Source: Lachnospiraceae bacterium (GTDB lineage Bacteria; Bacillota; Clostridia; Lachnospirales; Lachnospiraceae). From it: DNA of 64,000 nt. The notes beneath the pieces are model-generated. The model saw only the letters and a program-made list of their open reading frames with translations. It made no database searches and was not told where the DNA came from. The first letter of the stretch is position 1. Each line of letters begins with the position of its first letter. Of this stretch, positions 17,185-26,743 are shown piece after piece. The position numbers and the translations under genes were made by a program. The stretch spans positions 1 to 64,000 of the forward strand of contig JAFSBX010000136.1 of assembly GCA_017437065.1 (NCBI GenBank). Direction: 5' to 3'.

Positions 17185-18096
17185 ATGAAAATAGCAATAT
17201 TAGCAGATATACATGGAAATTATATTGCACTTGAAAAATGCATGAAATATGCATTAGAAAAAAATATTACTACTTTTCTCTTTTTAGGCGATTATGTAGG
17301 TGAACTGCCATGTCCGGAACGTGTCATGAAAATGCTTTATAAAATAAAAGAAAAATATAATTGTACATTTATCAGAGGAAACAAAGAAAATTATTGGATT
17401 AATTATCGCAACAAAGATACGGACAACCATACCGACAATGTAAAATGGGTTGACAACAATTCTACTACGGGAATGTTGTTATACGCATATAATCATTTAA
17501 CAGATAAAGATATTGATTTTTTTGATTCATTACCTATTACACGAATAATTGATATTAACGGACATGCCCCGTTCACTATTTGTCATGGCTCACCTTTTTT
17601 AGTAAACGAAGATATGATACCGGGTACAGACCGAATTTATGAAATCATGGATGCATCAGAAACTGATCTAATCATTTGTGGACATACACATAGACAAAAT
17701 AAAACAATACATAATAACAAAGTAGTACTAAACCCAGGTTCCGTAGGTATACCTCTCTCCAGTGAAGGAAAAACTCAATTTCTTATACTGGAGAGTAATG
17801 ATAAAACCTGGAATGAAACTTTCATTAGTTTGGAATATGATGTAGATAAATTAATATCCGATATGCAAAAAGAAAAACTCCACATCCACGCCCCCTACTG
17901 GAATTACTCAACAACACGCCTCTTGAAAGACGGAAAAATAAGCAATGGGACTGTGTTAACAAAAGCAATGGAGTTATGTAAACTAACTACAGGTGAGTGC
18001 CACTGGCCACATATTCCCGAAGAATACTGGGAACAAGCAATTAAAGAACTTTATAAACTTCCAAATTCAAATAATTTCCCACTATCCCCTTTTTAA
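17185..18096 (+). CDS. Metallophosphoesterase, YfcE-like
   Basis: Calcineurin-like phosphoesterase of 303 residues. The metal-binding motifs are in order: DIHGN (8-12), FLGDYVG, RGNKEN in place of the usual GNHD or GNCD, CHGSP, and ICGHTHRQ with NPGSVG after it. Proteins of this group hydrolyse phosphomonoesters or phosphodiesters with two metal ions. The C-terminal extra 70 residues are not part of the common domain. It follows the hypothetical gene by 20 bases and is closed by a bidirectional terminator. Substrate unknown. Confidence 0.85.
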   Translation: MKIAILADIHGNYIALEKCMKYALEKNITTFLFLGDYVGELPCPERVMKMLYKIKEKYNCTFIRGNKENYWINYRNKDTDNHTDNVKWVDNNSTTGMLLYAYNHLTDKDIDFFDSLPITRIIDINGHAPFTICHGSPFLVNEDMIPGTDRIYEIMDASETDLIICGHTHRQNKTIHNNKVVLNPGSVGIPLSSEGKTQFLILESNDKTWNETFISLEYDVDKLISDMQKEKLHIHAPYWNYSTTRLLKDGKISNGTVLTKAMELCKLTTGECHWPHIPEEYWEQAIKELYKLPNSNNFPLSPF

Positions 18097-18106
18097 TGGA
18101 AAAAAA

Positions 18107-18138
18107 GAAAAAATCTGTTTTATGAGACAGATTTTTTC
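18107..18138. terminator. Bidirectional terminator
   Basis: Perfect 12-bp arms, GAAAAAATCTGT and its complement, around an 8-nt loop, with A and T tracts on either side. It separates the convergent metallophosphoesterase and response-regulator genes. Confidence 0.85.
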
Positions 18139-18186
18139 TCGTCTCCAATTATCAACGTGTCCTTACATTAGTACACTGTTTAATAA

Positions 18187-18828
18187 CTACACCTTAATAA
18201 TATCATTTCTAATCGCAAACACAGCCGCCTGAGTTCTATCAGAAACCTGAATCTTCTTAAAAATATTAGAAATATGATTTTTAACAGTTCTCTCACTTAT
18301 ATTCAAAGAGATTGCAATTTCTTTATTAAACATACCATTTGCTACTTTAATCAGAACTTCTAATTCGCGCTTTGTCAGCTGATCAATTTTATCTTTATCT
18401 GTATCTCTGCTTACTAATCTCGCATTTAAAGTCGGAATAAGACTTGGCTGAATATAATTTTCTCCATTCACTACGGATTCAATTGCTTTTTTAAGCTCTG
18501 CCGATTCAGAATCTTTTAATATATATCCATTTACTCCTATATCAACCGCTTTTACTAAATATTCAACTTCATTATGTACCGTCAGCATTAACACTTTCAA
18601 AGGTAACTTATCATTTTTTATTTTTTCAAGAACTTCAATACCATTTTTCTTTGGCATATTAATATCAAGAAGTAGAACATCAGGATTTATATCTTTCAAT
18701 AATTCCAGACACTCTTCTCCATCACCGGCTTCAGCAATAACTTTAATATCTCCATCAAATTCTAAAAGCCTCTTTATTCCTTCTCTTATCATAGCATGAT
18801 CGTCTGTAATCATTACATTAATACTCAT
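18187..18828 (-). CDS. NarL/DegU-type response regulator
   Basis: Two-component regulator of 213 residues. The receiver domain (about 1-120) has the acidic pocket DDHAMIREG and the phospho-acceptor Asp in DVLLLDINMPKKNG (about residue 55). The C-terminal LuxR-type HTH has LTKRELEVLIKVANG and NKEIAISLNISERTVKNHISNIFKKI. It lies 40 bases downstream of a DegS-like kinase on the same strand. DegU relatives control exoenzymes and motility; the targets here cannot be inferred. AGAGGTG lies eight bases before the ATG. Confidence 0.9.
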   Translation of the reverse strand: MSINVMITDDHAMIREGIKRLLEFDGDIKVIAEAGDGEECLELLKDINPDVLLLDINMPKKNGIEVLEKIKNDKLPLKVLMLTVHNEVEYLVKAVDIGVNGYILKDSESAELKKAIESVVNGENYIQPSLIPTLNARLVSRDTDKDKIDQLTKRELEVLIKVANGMFNKEIAISLNISERTVKNHISNIFKKIQVSDRTQAAVFAIRNDIIKV

Positions 18829-18868
18829 ATAAAATCACCTCTATTTTACTCTTATTTTGTTTACTCTT

Positions 18869-19846
18869 TTATTCTTTATTGTCCATATAAATTAAAGGTA
18901 GTTGCACATGTACTCTTGTACCTTTTTCTATTACAGAATCTATATTAATAGTTCCATGTAAAATATTTACCCGTTCTTCCAATATCATTAACCCAAAATG
19001 GCGTTTTGCTTTTTCAGTAAAAATTTCATTTACATCAAAACCTTCACCATTATCTGAAATAATAATATCAAAACAATCATTATTGTTTTTTACTTTTATT
19101 TCTATCAAATTACCATTTGAATGTTTTACCGCATTATTAATACATTCCTGTATAATTCTAAACATCGATAATAATACATTTTTATTATCAGTATCAATAT
19201 CTTCATCTATATCACATTTAATATTTACAGAAGTATCTCTTTTAATTTTTTCTATTAATTGTTCAACAGATTCCTTCAACCCTAAATCGTCAAACTGCAT
19301 AGGACGCAAATCAAAAATAGTATTTCTCATTTCCTCAATTACTTCTTTTATGCCTTTTGAAATATCAGCTATTTCTAATTTTGCCTGAATAGGATCTTTA
19401 TCAATGTATAAAGAAGCTAATTCTAATTTATGTATGGAATGAGTAAGATTTTGTAATGAGGAATCATGTAAATCTCTTGCAATACGCTGACGTTCTTTTT
19501 CTTGAATTTCAAACACCCGCGTGTCGCTGCCGTAATCCATCAAAACGTTTTTTATTTTTTTTAATCGGCTATCAATTTTTTCTCTTTTCTTTAAATTCGT
19601 TTTATAGTCATTTTCATATTTATTTTTTAAACTACGATTTTCTTTTAAAGAATCTTTATATATACTTTCAGCATCTCTTGGTGAAAAAACTTTGAAATCA
19701 GAATCTTCCATACTTGTAATAGAATTAATATATGAATCTATTTCAGATATTTCATTTTTACAATCATCAATTTCTTTTTGTATGGATTCTTTTTCTTTCA
19801 AAAAATCATCATACAATTTTTCCAATATTTCTTTTTTTTCGCTCAT
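18869..19846 (-). CDS. DegS-like cytoplasmic sensor histidine kinase
   Basis: Kinase of 325 residues with no membrane segment, like DegS. The N-terminal half (about 1-115) is predicted coiled coil. The HisKA_3 motif ERQRIARDLHDSSLQNLTH carries the phospho-His at about residue 127. The HATPase domain has the N box IIQECINNAVKHSNG and the G box ISDNGEGFD. It probably phosphorylates the adjacent DegU-like regulator. AAAGGGA lies seven bases before the ATG. Being soluble, it should sense an internal signal; the trigger is unknown. Confidence 0.9.
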   Translation of the reverse strand: MSEKKEILEKLYDDFLKEKESIQKEIDDCKNEISEIDSYINSITSMEDSDFKVFSPRDAESIYKDSLKENRSLKNKYENDYKTNLKKREKIDSRLKKIKNVLMDYGSDTRVFEIQEKERQRIARDLHDSSLQNLTHSIHKLELASLYIDKDPIQAKLEIADISKGIKEVIEEMRNTIFDLRPMQFDDLGLKESVEQLIEKIKRDTSVNIKCDIDEDIDTDNKNVLLSMFRIIQECINNAVKHSNGNLIEIKVKNNNDCFDIIISDNGEGFDVNEIFTEKAKRHFGLMILEERVNILHGTINIDSVIEKGTRVHVQLPLIYMDNKE

Positions 19847-20047
19847 TCTTTTCCCTTTTAAATTATATTTCTTATAAAAATAAGAAATTAGTACTATATC
19901 AATAATTATATAATAAACTAAAATGTAAAATAATGAAAGAAAAAATTAACACAAATCTTAATTGATTAACAATTATTTATTTGTATATAAAAGCTAAGTA
20001 CATTATAATAGAAGTATATAAAAATTTTCCAAACGATGGGAGTAAAA

Positions 20048-20992
20048 ATGAATAATAAAGCAAAAACTTTTATTTTACTAACAGCAATTACTACAACCTC
20101 TTTACACATAATGAATCGAATTCAATATTCGCTCTGTACAGTAAAAAATCTTCTTTCAGAAAAAGAAAGTTTATCTTATGAATGGAGATTTGGTAATGTT
20201 CATTATTCAAAAACAGGAAAAGGGGCTCCTGTTTTACTTATTCATGATTTATCTGTCGGAAGCTCAGAATATGAATTTAATAAAATAAAAACTGAATTAT
20301 CAAAAACTTACGAAGTTTATTCTTTAGATTTACCCGGATATGGTTTATCGGACAAACCTAATATGACTTATACAAACTTTTTATATGTACAGCTTATTAC
20401 TGATTTTATAAAAAATATTATTGGTAAAAAAACAACTATTATTGCATCAGGTGATTCCTCTTCCATTGCTGTAATGGTTACACACAACGATGCAAATATA
20501 ATCAATAATTTAGTTTTAATAAACCCTCAAAGCCTCTATAGCTGTAACCAAATTCCCTCCAATCAGACAAAAGCTTTGAAATTATTAATTGAAACACCAA
20601 TTATCGGTACTTTTCTTTTTAATCTTCTTACAACAAAGGGAGCGTTTCAGAACACTTTTGAGAATAAATATTTTGGAAACCCTAATAATATAGAAGAAAC
20701 TGATATTTTAACATATTTGGAATCTTCTCATAAAAACGGCTATTCTTCCAAATACAGTTTTGCCAGTTATGTAGCACGATACATGAATACAAATATTGTT
20801 CATGCATTAAAAGAAATAAATAACAGTATTTTAATTATTGCCGGTGAAAATAAAGATGATATCAAAACAACTGTAGAAAACTATTCCTATTATAATAGTG
20901 CAATTGAAATTTCTTATATTGAAAATACCAAACAACTTCCTCACTTGGAGAAGCCTGAAGAAGTATTAACTCAGATTTTAACGTTCCTATAA
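20048..20992 (+). CDS. Alpha/beta hydrolase with N-terminal membrane anchor
   Basis: Protein of 314 residues with a hydrophobic N terminus (about 5-25) and an alpha/beta hydrolase fold. VLLIHDLSVGSSEYEF is the oxyanion region and YEVYSLDLPGYGLSDKP the typical strand-helix. The nucleophile elbow is ASGDSSS, which keeps Ser but not the final Gly of GxSxG. A likely catalytic His is in LPHLEKPEEV. I chose the ATG at 20048 (GGGAG five bases upstream) over one four codons earlier. It is divergent from the DegS-like gene and about 78 bases before signal peptidase I. Substrate unknown. Confidence 0.78.
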   Translation: MNNKAKTFILLTAITTTSLHIMNRIQYSLCTVKNLLSEKESLSYEWRFGNVHYSKTGKGAPVLLIHDLSVGSSEYEFNKIKTELSKTYEVYSLDLPGYGLSDKPNMTYTNFLYVQLITDFIKNIIGKKTTIIASGDSSSIAVMVTHNDANIINNLVLINPQSLYSCNQIPSNQTKALKLLIETPIIGTFLFNLLTTKGAFQNTFENKYFGNPNNIEETDILTYLESSHKNGYSSKYSFASYVARYMNTNIVHALKEINNSILIIAGENKDDIKTTVENYSYYNSAIEISYIENTKQLPHLEKPEEVLTQILTFL

Positions 20993-21070
20993 TTATATAG
21001 AGTCAAACTTATATTAAATGTAAACATTAATTTTAAAAAAAAATAAAAAATTTTTCAGAGGATATTAGTT

Positions 21071-21592
21071 ATGAAAAAATATAAAATATTAAAAGAAATT
21101 TTATCCTACTCCCGTACAATACTTACAGGACTTATTATTGGATTTGCTGTAAGTAATTATATTGTCGCAAACGCTGAAGTTCCCACCGGTTCAATGGAAA
21201 ATACAGTAATGGCAGGCGACAGGATTATCATAAACCGACTTTCCTATATCAATGAAGAACCTCAACGAGGAGATATTATAAGCTTCTCTTTTCCTGACAA
21301 TGAATCGGAACTTTACTTAAAACGAATTATTGCCTTACCAAATGAAGTAATTGAAGGAAAAGACGGTATTATTTATATTAATGGTGAACCTTTTGAAGAT
21401 GACTACACACCTATTGTCAGTTATGATGATTTCGGACCTTTTACAGTTCCTGAAGATTGTTACTTTGTCATGGGAGATAACAGAACCAATTCTTTTGATT
21501 CAAGATATTGGGAACACAAATTTGTACCTATAGATTCTATTGTTGGAAAAGCGGAATTCAGTTATTATCCAAATTTTAAGATATTAAAATAA
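21071..21592 (+). CDS. lepB: Signal peptidase I
   Basis: Membrane-anchored Ser/Lys protease of 173 residues that removes signal peptides from exported proteins. One N-terminal membrane segment (about 15-35) leads to box B, VPTGSMENTV, with the catalytic Ser. YLKRIIALP carries the catalytic Lys, and the C-terminal box has MGDNRTNSFDSRYW. The length is typical of Gram-positive SipS-type enzymes. AGAGGA lies nine bases before the ATG. A bidirectional terminator overlaps its end. Confidence 0.95.
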   Translation: MKKYKILKEILSYSRTILTGLIIGFAVSNYIVANAEVPTGSMENTVMAGDRIIINRLSYINEEPQRGDIISFSFPDNESELYLKRIIALPNEVIEGKDGIIYINGEPFEDDYTPIVSYDDFGPFTVPEDCYFVMGDNRTNSFDSRYWEHKFVPIDSIVGKAEFSYYPNFKILK

Positions 21593-21615
21593 AAAGTGCC
21601 TGTCCGGCACTTTTT
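21591..21615. terminator. Bidirectional terminator between lepB and rsmG
   Basis: Perfect 10-bp arms, AAAAAGTGCC and GGCACTTTTT, with a 5-nt loop. The hairpin overlaps the stop codons of the convergent lepB and rsmG genes. Confidence 0.9.
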
Positions 21616-22339
21616 ATTTTATCGGTTCTTTTGAAGGAAGTCCTGCTTTTCTCGGATATTTTTTTGGAGATACTTTTTTCTTTTCTATCATGAATAAATT
21701 TCGATAAATATCTGAATCCGGTAAAGTAAATTCCACTTGATTAAAATATTCACCACCTAAAACATCTATTGCCTTTTGGGCAGTTTTCATTTCTTCAGTA
21801 ATCTTTTCTGACTTATAAGAGATAAACATTCCTCCCACTTTTACAAATGGAAGACAATATTCCGAGAGTGTGGAAAGATTTGCTACTGCTCTGGAAACAC
21901 ACAAATCAAAATTTTCCCTTAACTCTGCAGATTTTGCAGCATCTTCCGCTCTTCCATGAATCGCCTCAATTTCTTCTAAACCTAACTGGCTAATTACTTC
22001 ATTTAAAAATTTAACTCTTTTGTTCAAAGAATCCAATAATGTAATCTTTAAACCGGGAAATGCAATTTTTAACGGAATCCCCGGAAAACCGGCTCCGGTT
22101 CCAACATCAATAACAGATAATTCTTTGTTTAAATCCACTGCTTTTATCAATGAAATACTATCTACAAAGTGCTTCGTCATTACTTCATCAAATTCTGTAA
22201 TTGCAGTCAAATTCATAAACGAATTCCATTCCACCAAAAGCTCATAATATTTTATGAACTGATTCAACTGTTCTTCCGATAACACTACTCCTATTTTTTT
22301 ACTTCCCTCAATTAAACTATCCATATTATAATTCGCCAT
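21614..22339 (-). CDS. rsmG: 16S rRNA (guanine527-N7)-methyltransferase
   Basis: SAM-dependent methyltransferase of 241 residues that modifies G527 of 16S rRNA. The SAM motif VIDVGTGAGFPGIPLKIAFP is complete, followed by LLDSLNKRVKFLNEV and the SRAVANLSTLSEYC region. It lies downstream of mnmG on the same strand with about 60 bases between, the usual gene order near oriC. AAAGGA is nine bases before the ATG. Confidence 0.96.
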   Translation of the reverse strand: MANYNMDSLIEGSKKIGVVLSEEQLNQFIKYYELLVEWNSFMNLTAITEFDEVMTKHFVDSISLIKAVDLNKELSVIDVGTGAGFPGIPLKIAFPGLKITLLDSLNKRVKFLNEVISQLGLEEIEAIHGRAEDAAKSAELRENFDLCVSRAVANLSTLSEYCLPFVKVGGMFISYKSEKITEEMKTAQKAIDVLGGEYFNQVEFTLPDSDIYRNLFMIEKKKVSPKKYPRKAGLPSKEPIK

Positions 22340-22398
22340 ATTAAATTTTCCTTTTATACTAATTTATCAAATATTTACAAAAACATATATAAAACATA

Positions 22399-24312
22399 TT
22401 ATTTATTTTGTTTATAATGTTCAAGATAAACCAAAAGTACAGAAATATCTGCAGGAGATACCCCCGAAATTCTGGAAGCCTGTCCCACAGAAACCGGCTT
22501 AAACTTAATCAACTTCTGCCTTGCCTCTAAACGTAAACTATCAATATCATCATAATTAATATTTTCAGGTATTTTCTTTGTTTCCATTTTTTTATACTGT
22601 TTTACCTGACGCATCTGACGTTCAATATAACCTTCGTATTTTACATTAATATTCACTTGTTCAATGACATCTGCCGGCAGTGGCTTTCTCTCCGGATCAA
22701 TTTCTGCAAGCATTTCGTAAGTTAATTCCGGACGGCATATCAATTCTGCAATACTTGCTGCAGTCTTCAAAGTAGCACTGTCATGTTCCTCCAAAAACTT
22801 CTGAATATCCTTGGAAGCACCAACTTTTGTTGATTTCACACGGTTTGTTTCTTCTTCTATTAACCGCTCTTTTTCACAAATATAATCATACTGCTCCTGT
22901 GTAATCAATCCGACATCATAACCCTTTTTACGAAGACGTAAATCCGCATTATCCTGTCTTAACAGTAAACGATATTCCGCACGGGAAGTCATCATTCGAT
23001 AAGGCTCAAAATTATCTTTTGTTACCAAATCATCAATTAAAACACCAATATAAGCTTCCGAACGATCCAGTACTAACGGCTCTTTTCCTAGAATTTCCTG
23101 TGCCGCGTTAATTCCGGCAATCAATCCCTGTGCTGCTGCTTCTTCATATCCACTGCTTCCATTAAACTGCCCGCCACTGAATAATCCTTTAATTTCTTTA
23201 AACTCCAAAGACGGATAAAGCTGGTTCGGCTTTATACAATCATACTCAATTGCATATGCATTTCGTACAATTTTACAATTTTCAAGCCCCGGAACTGTTC
23301 TATACATCGCAAGCTGAACATCTTCCGGAAGAGAAGAAGACATTCCTCCCACATACATTTCATTTGTATGTAAACCTTCCGGTTCAAGGAAAACCTGATG
23401 TCTCTCTTTATCTGCGAATTTTACCACTTTGTCTTCAATAGAAGGACAGTATCTCGGACCTGTTCCTTCTATAATTCCTGCATAAATCGGAGAACGATCC
23501 AAATTACCTCTAATAATTTCATGCGTTTTTTCATTTGTGTAAGTAAGATAGCAGGAAACCTGTTCTATCTGAACATCTTCCGGATTTGTAGAGAAAGAAA
23601 AAGGTACTACTTTTTCATCCCCAAACTGTTCTTCCATCTTTGAAAAATCAATAGAACGTTTATCCATTCTTGCCGGTGTACCTGTTTTAAATCTCTGAAT
23701 TTCAATACCAAGATTTTTTAAAGATTCCGTTAAATGATCTGCGGACTGCAAACCATTCGGTCCCGTATAAGTAATTGCCTCACCGCAAAGACATCTTGCC
23801 TTCAGATAAGTGCCTGTACATAGTATAACAGCCTTACATTCATAAACAGCACCCGTAAAAGTTTTCACACCTGTAATTTTTTTCTTTACAAGACTTTCTC
23901 CATCCGAAACAACATCTTCCGCAAGCAATTCGCAAACTTCAGCCTGTTTTATTGTCAAATGCTCCTGATTTTCCAATATTTTTCGCATCTCTCTCGAATA
24001 TTCAGCCTTATCTGCCTGTGCACGAAGAGAATGTACTGCAGGTCCCTTTGATAAATTCAACATTTTAGACTGAATAAATGTCTTATCTATATTTTTGCCC
24101 ATTTCACCACCAAGAGCATCAATTTCTCTTACAAGATGTCCCTTGGAAGAACCACCAATATTCGGGTTACATGGCATCAAAGCAATACTATCTACACTCA
24201 CTGTAAAAATAACAGTTTCCAATCCCAGTCTCGCACAGGCCAGTGCCGCCTCACACCCCGCATGCCCTGCACCAACTACACAAACATCCACAACTTCTCT
24301 AATACCTGACAT
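22399..24312 (-). CDS. mnmG: tRNA uridine-5-carboxymethylaminomethyl modification enzyme MnmG
   Basis: FAD-dependent protein of 637 residues that acts with MnmE to modify U34 of certain tRNAs. The FAD-binding motif [19 protein letters not shown] is at the N terminus, and the GidA signatures [15 protein letters not shown] and [24 protein letters not shown] are present. The C-terminal helical domain includes the [15 protein letters not shown] region. I chose the ATG at 24312 because GGAG is six bases upstream; a further ATG four codons earlier has none. It follows mnmE by about 58 bases. Confidence 0.97.
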   Translation of the reverse strand: MSGIREVVDVCVVGAGHAGCEAALACARLGLETVIFTVSVDSIALMPCNPNIGGSSKGHLVREIDALGGEMGKNIDKTFIQSKMLNLSKGPAVHSLRAQADKAEYSREMRKILENQEHLTIKQAEVCELLAEDVVSDGESLVKKKITGVKTFTGAVYECKAVILCTGTYLKARCLCGEAITYTGPNGLQSADHLTESLKNLGIEIQRFKTGTPARMDKRSIDFSKMEEQFGDEKVVPFSFSTNPEDVQIEQVSCYLTYTNEKTHEIIRGNLDRSPIYAGIIEGTGPRYCPSIEDKVVKFADKERHQVFLEPEGLHTNEMYVGGMSSSLPEDVQLAMYRTVPGLENCKIVRNAYAIEYDCIKPNQLYPSLEFKEIKGLFSGGQFNGSSGYEEAAAQGLIAGINAAQEILGKEPLVLDRSEAYIGVLIDDLVTKDNFEPYRMMTSRAEYRLLLRQDNADLRLRKKGYDVGLITQEQYDYICEKERLIEEETNRVKSTKVGASKDIQKFLEEHDSATLKTAASIAELICRPELTYEMLAEIDPERKPLPADVIEQVNINVKYEGYIERQMRQVKQYKKMETKKIPENINYDDIDSLRLEARQKLIKFKPVSVGQASRISGVSPADISVLLVYLEHYKQNK

Positions 24313-24370
24313 AATTAACTCCATTCTCTAACTAATTAACTCATCAACAACTATACACTCAATACAAGCC

Positions 24371-25771
24371 TTATTTACCCATACAGAATTTTGAGAAAAT
24401 CTCATTTACTAAATCCTCTCCTACTTCTTCACCTATAATTAACCCTAGTGAAGCATATGCACTCATCAGATCTATAGAATAAAAATCCTCTGGCATATCA
24501 TCTTCCAGACTTCTTTCCACCATCAGCAAACTGTTATAAGCATCCTGAAGTGCCTCCTTATGCCGCATATTTGTGATAAAAATCTCATCATTAACTTTAA
24601 GCTTATCCTGAAAAAACATATCTTTTATTGTTTCTTCAAATATATCAATTCCTGTGTTCTCTTTTGTGGAAGTCTTAATTATTTTATGACAACTTCCATT
24701 TCCGCCACAATCACTTATTTTTTCCAACAAAATTTCTTCTGTAATTACAGACTCCAAATCTGTCTTATTTAATAAAATAATTGCATTTTTATCTTTAATT
24801 AAATCAATTATTTCTTTATCACTGTCATCAAACTCAACAGAGGAATCCACTACATAAATAATCAGATCCGCATCCGTAGCATATTTTTTTGCCTTTTCTA
24901 CACCTATTTTTTCTACCACATCTTCTGTAGAACGAATTCCCGCAGTATCTATAATATTAAGACCGATTTCATGCAACTTGATATTTTCTTCAAGTACATC
25001 TCTTGTCGTTCCTGCTATATCCGTAACAATCGCCTTTTCTTCTCCAACTAATATATTTAGTAATGATGATTTCCCTGCATTCGGTTTTCCTACAATAACT
25101 GTATTAATTCCTTCCTTCAGCATCTTTCCGTTATCGGAAGAATCTATAAGCTTATGAATTCTTTCAATTAAATCCTTTACTATAACAGTAAGTTTTTCAT
25201 TATATCCTTCCGTGCTTATATGTTCCGGATCATCTAAAGCTGATTCTATAAATGCAATTTCATATATAATTTCTTCTCTTAATTTTTTAATCTTCTCATA
25301 AACCGCACCCTTCAGCTGGTTTACAGAAGCCTTCAGGGCAAATTCATTTTTGGAGTTAATGACATCCATAACTGCTTCAGCCTTCGACAAATCAATCCTT
25401 CCATTTAAAAAGGCACGTTTTGTAAACTCTCCCGGTTCTGCTAATCTTGCCCCATTATTTATTACCGTTTCCAAAATACGATTCATAATCAGCACGCCAC
25501 CGTGACAGTTTATTTCCACCGTATTCTCAGCAGTATAAGTTTTTGGTGCCAGCATTACCGAAACCATAACTTCATCAATCAATTCATCCCCATCATAAAT
25601 AAAACCATAATGAATTGTATGGCTTTTTACCTGAGATAACTTCTTCCTATTATTTTTTGAACGGTAAATTTTATCTGCAATAATAACTGCATCCTCACCA
25701 CTTATCCTAATAATTCCAATTCCCGAATTAGACATTGCCGTAGCAACCGCAGCAATTGTTTCTGTCTTCAT
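24371..25771 (-). CDS. mnmE: tRNA modification GTPase MnmE
   Basis: GTPase of 466 residues that pairs with MnmG for U34 modification. The N-terminal formyl-THF-binding domain (about 1-120) is followed by a helical domain with an inserted G domain. G motifs are GKPNAGKSSLLN, DIAGTTRD, DTAGIR and LNKTD. The C-terminal FCMGK carries the conserved Cys. GGAG lies five bases before the ATG. About 300 bases containing a long stem-loop separate it from the upstream jag gene. Confidence 0.97.
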   Translation of the reverse strand: MKTETIAAVATAMSNSGIGIIRISGEDAVIIADKIYRSKNNRKKLSQVKSHTIHYGFIYDGDELIDEVMVSVMLAPKTYTAENTVEINCHGGVLIMNRILETVINNGARLAEPGEFTKRAFLNGRIDLSKAEAVMDVINSKNEFALKASVNQLKGAVYEKIKKLREEIIYEIAFIESALDDPEHISTEGYNEKLTVIVKDLIERIHKLIDSSDNGKMLKEGINTVIVGKPNAGKSSLLNILVGEEKAIVTDIAGTTRDVLEENIKLHEIGLNIIDTAGIRSTEDVVEKIGVEKAKKYATDADLIIYVVDSSVEFDDSDKEIIDLIKDKNAIILLNKTDLESVITEEILLEKISDCGGNGSCHKIIKTSTKENTGIDIFEETIKDMFFQDKLKVNDEIFITNMRHKEALQDAYNSLLMVERSLEDDMPEDFYSIDLMSAYASLGLIIGEEVGEDLVNEIFSKFCMGK

Positions 25772-25894
25772 AAAATCTCCAATCTATAAAAACAAATCTT
25801 ATTTCTTCATATATAATGCAACAAACCATACTAATTCTATCACAGTAATTAACAAATTAAAATAAAAACAATCCTTATCTCACCCAATTTCCTA

Positions 25895-25986
25895 AATAGG
25901 ACTCGGGTGTCAAAAGGTGCTTCCAAAAATTTCTACTGGCATGTTGCACAACCTTCCACAGCACCTTTTGACACCCGAGTCCTATT
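25895..25986. repeat. Long stem-loop element B with conserved loop motifs
   Basis: Perfect 27-bp inverted arms (25895-25921 and 25960-25986), rich in G and C compared with the flanks, enclose 38 bases. The interior has AATTTCTA at 25928-25935 and CCTTCCA at 25952-25958, the same two motifs in the same order as in the element at 16364-16461, whose arms are unrelated. It lies between jag and mnmE, without a T run. Confidence 0.75.
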
Positions 25987-26073
25987 ACACAAAAAAACTT
26001 GAGTTTCCCCCTATTTTACTGCCGCAAACTATTCGGACAAAAAATATGAAAAACTCAAGTTATAATTTAATAC

Positions 26074-26712
26074 TTATTTTCTTTTATACTCTTTTAATGC
26101 AACAACTACATGACGGAAAGGTTCTTCTCCTTCACTATGTGTTGTAACATATCTGTCATTCTGAAGTGCAGAATGAATAATTCTTCTTTCATAAGGATTC
26201 ATCGGTTCTAAAGATACAGAACGTTTTGTTCTCTTTACTTTATAAGAAATATTCTTTGCCAGATTTTCCAAAGTTTCTTTTCTTCTCTGACGGTAATTTT
26301 CCGTATCTACCTTAACTCTTATATAATCTTCGGCATCTTTATTTACAACTAAAGATACAAGATACTGTAAAGAATCTAATGTTTGTCCTCTTTTTCCGAT
26401 TAGAACACCCATTTCATCTCCGCTTAAATCAATATCCATTGCTCTTGAAGCTTCATTATATTTAATATTAATTACTACTTTAAGTTCCATTGCAGCGAAA
26501 ACATCATCTAAAAAGTTTCTTGCAATATCTTCAATAGAACATTTTACTCTCGCTTTAATGATAGCAGGTTTTGCTCCAATTCCAAGAAATCCTGTAGAGC
26601 CTTCTTCTAATACTTCATATTCCAACTTTTCACTGGAAACTGTTAATTTCTGACATGCTTCTGTAATTGCATCAGACACTGTCTTTGCAGATACTTGAAT
26701 AAAATCCATCAT
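26074..26712 (-). CDS. jag: RNA-binding protein Jag/KhpB (KH and R3H domains)
   Basis: Cytoplasmic RNA-binding protein of 212 residues. The Jag-N domain (about 1-50) ends in GSTGFLGIGAKPAIIKARV. A type II KH domain follows with GVLIGKRGQTLDSLQYLVSLVVN, and the R3H domain carries NPYERRIIHSALQNDRYVTTHSEGEEPFRHVVV. It acts as an RNA chaperone or regulator linked to envelope growth. It follows yidC on the same strand, as is common. GAGGAGG lies five bases before the first of two ATG codons. Confidence 0.95.
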   Translation of the reverse strand: MMDFIQVSAKTVSDAITEACQKLTVSSEKLEYEVLEEGSTGFLGIGAKPAIIKARVKCSIEDIARNFLDDVFAAMELKVVINIKYNEASRAMDIDLSGDEMGVLIGKRGQTLDSLQYLVSLVVNKDAEDYIRVKVDTENYRQRRKETLENLAKNISYKVKRTKRSVSLEPMNPYERRIIHSALQNDRYVTTHSEGEEPFRHVVVALKEYKRK

Positions 26713-26743
26713 ACAATCCTCCTCTTTGTACTTATCCCCATAC

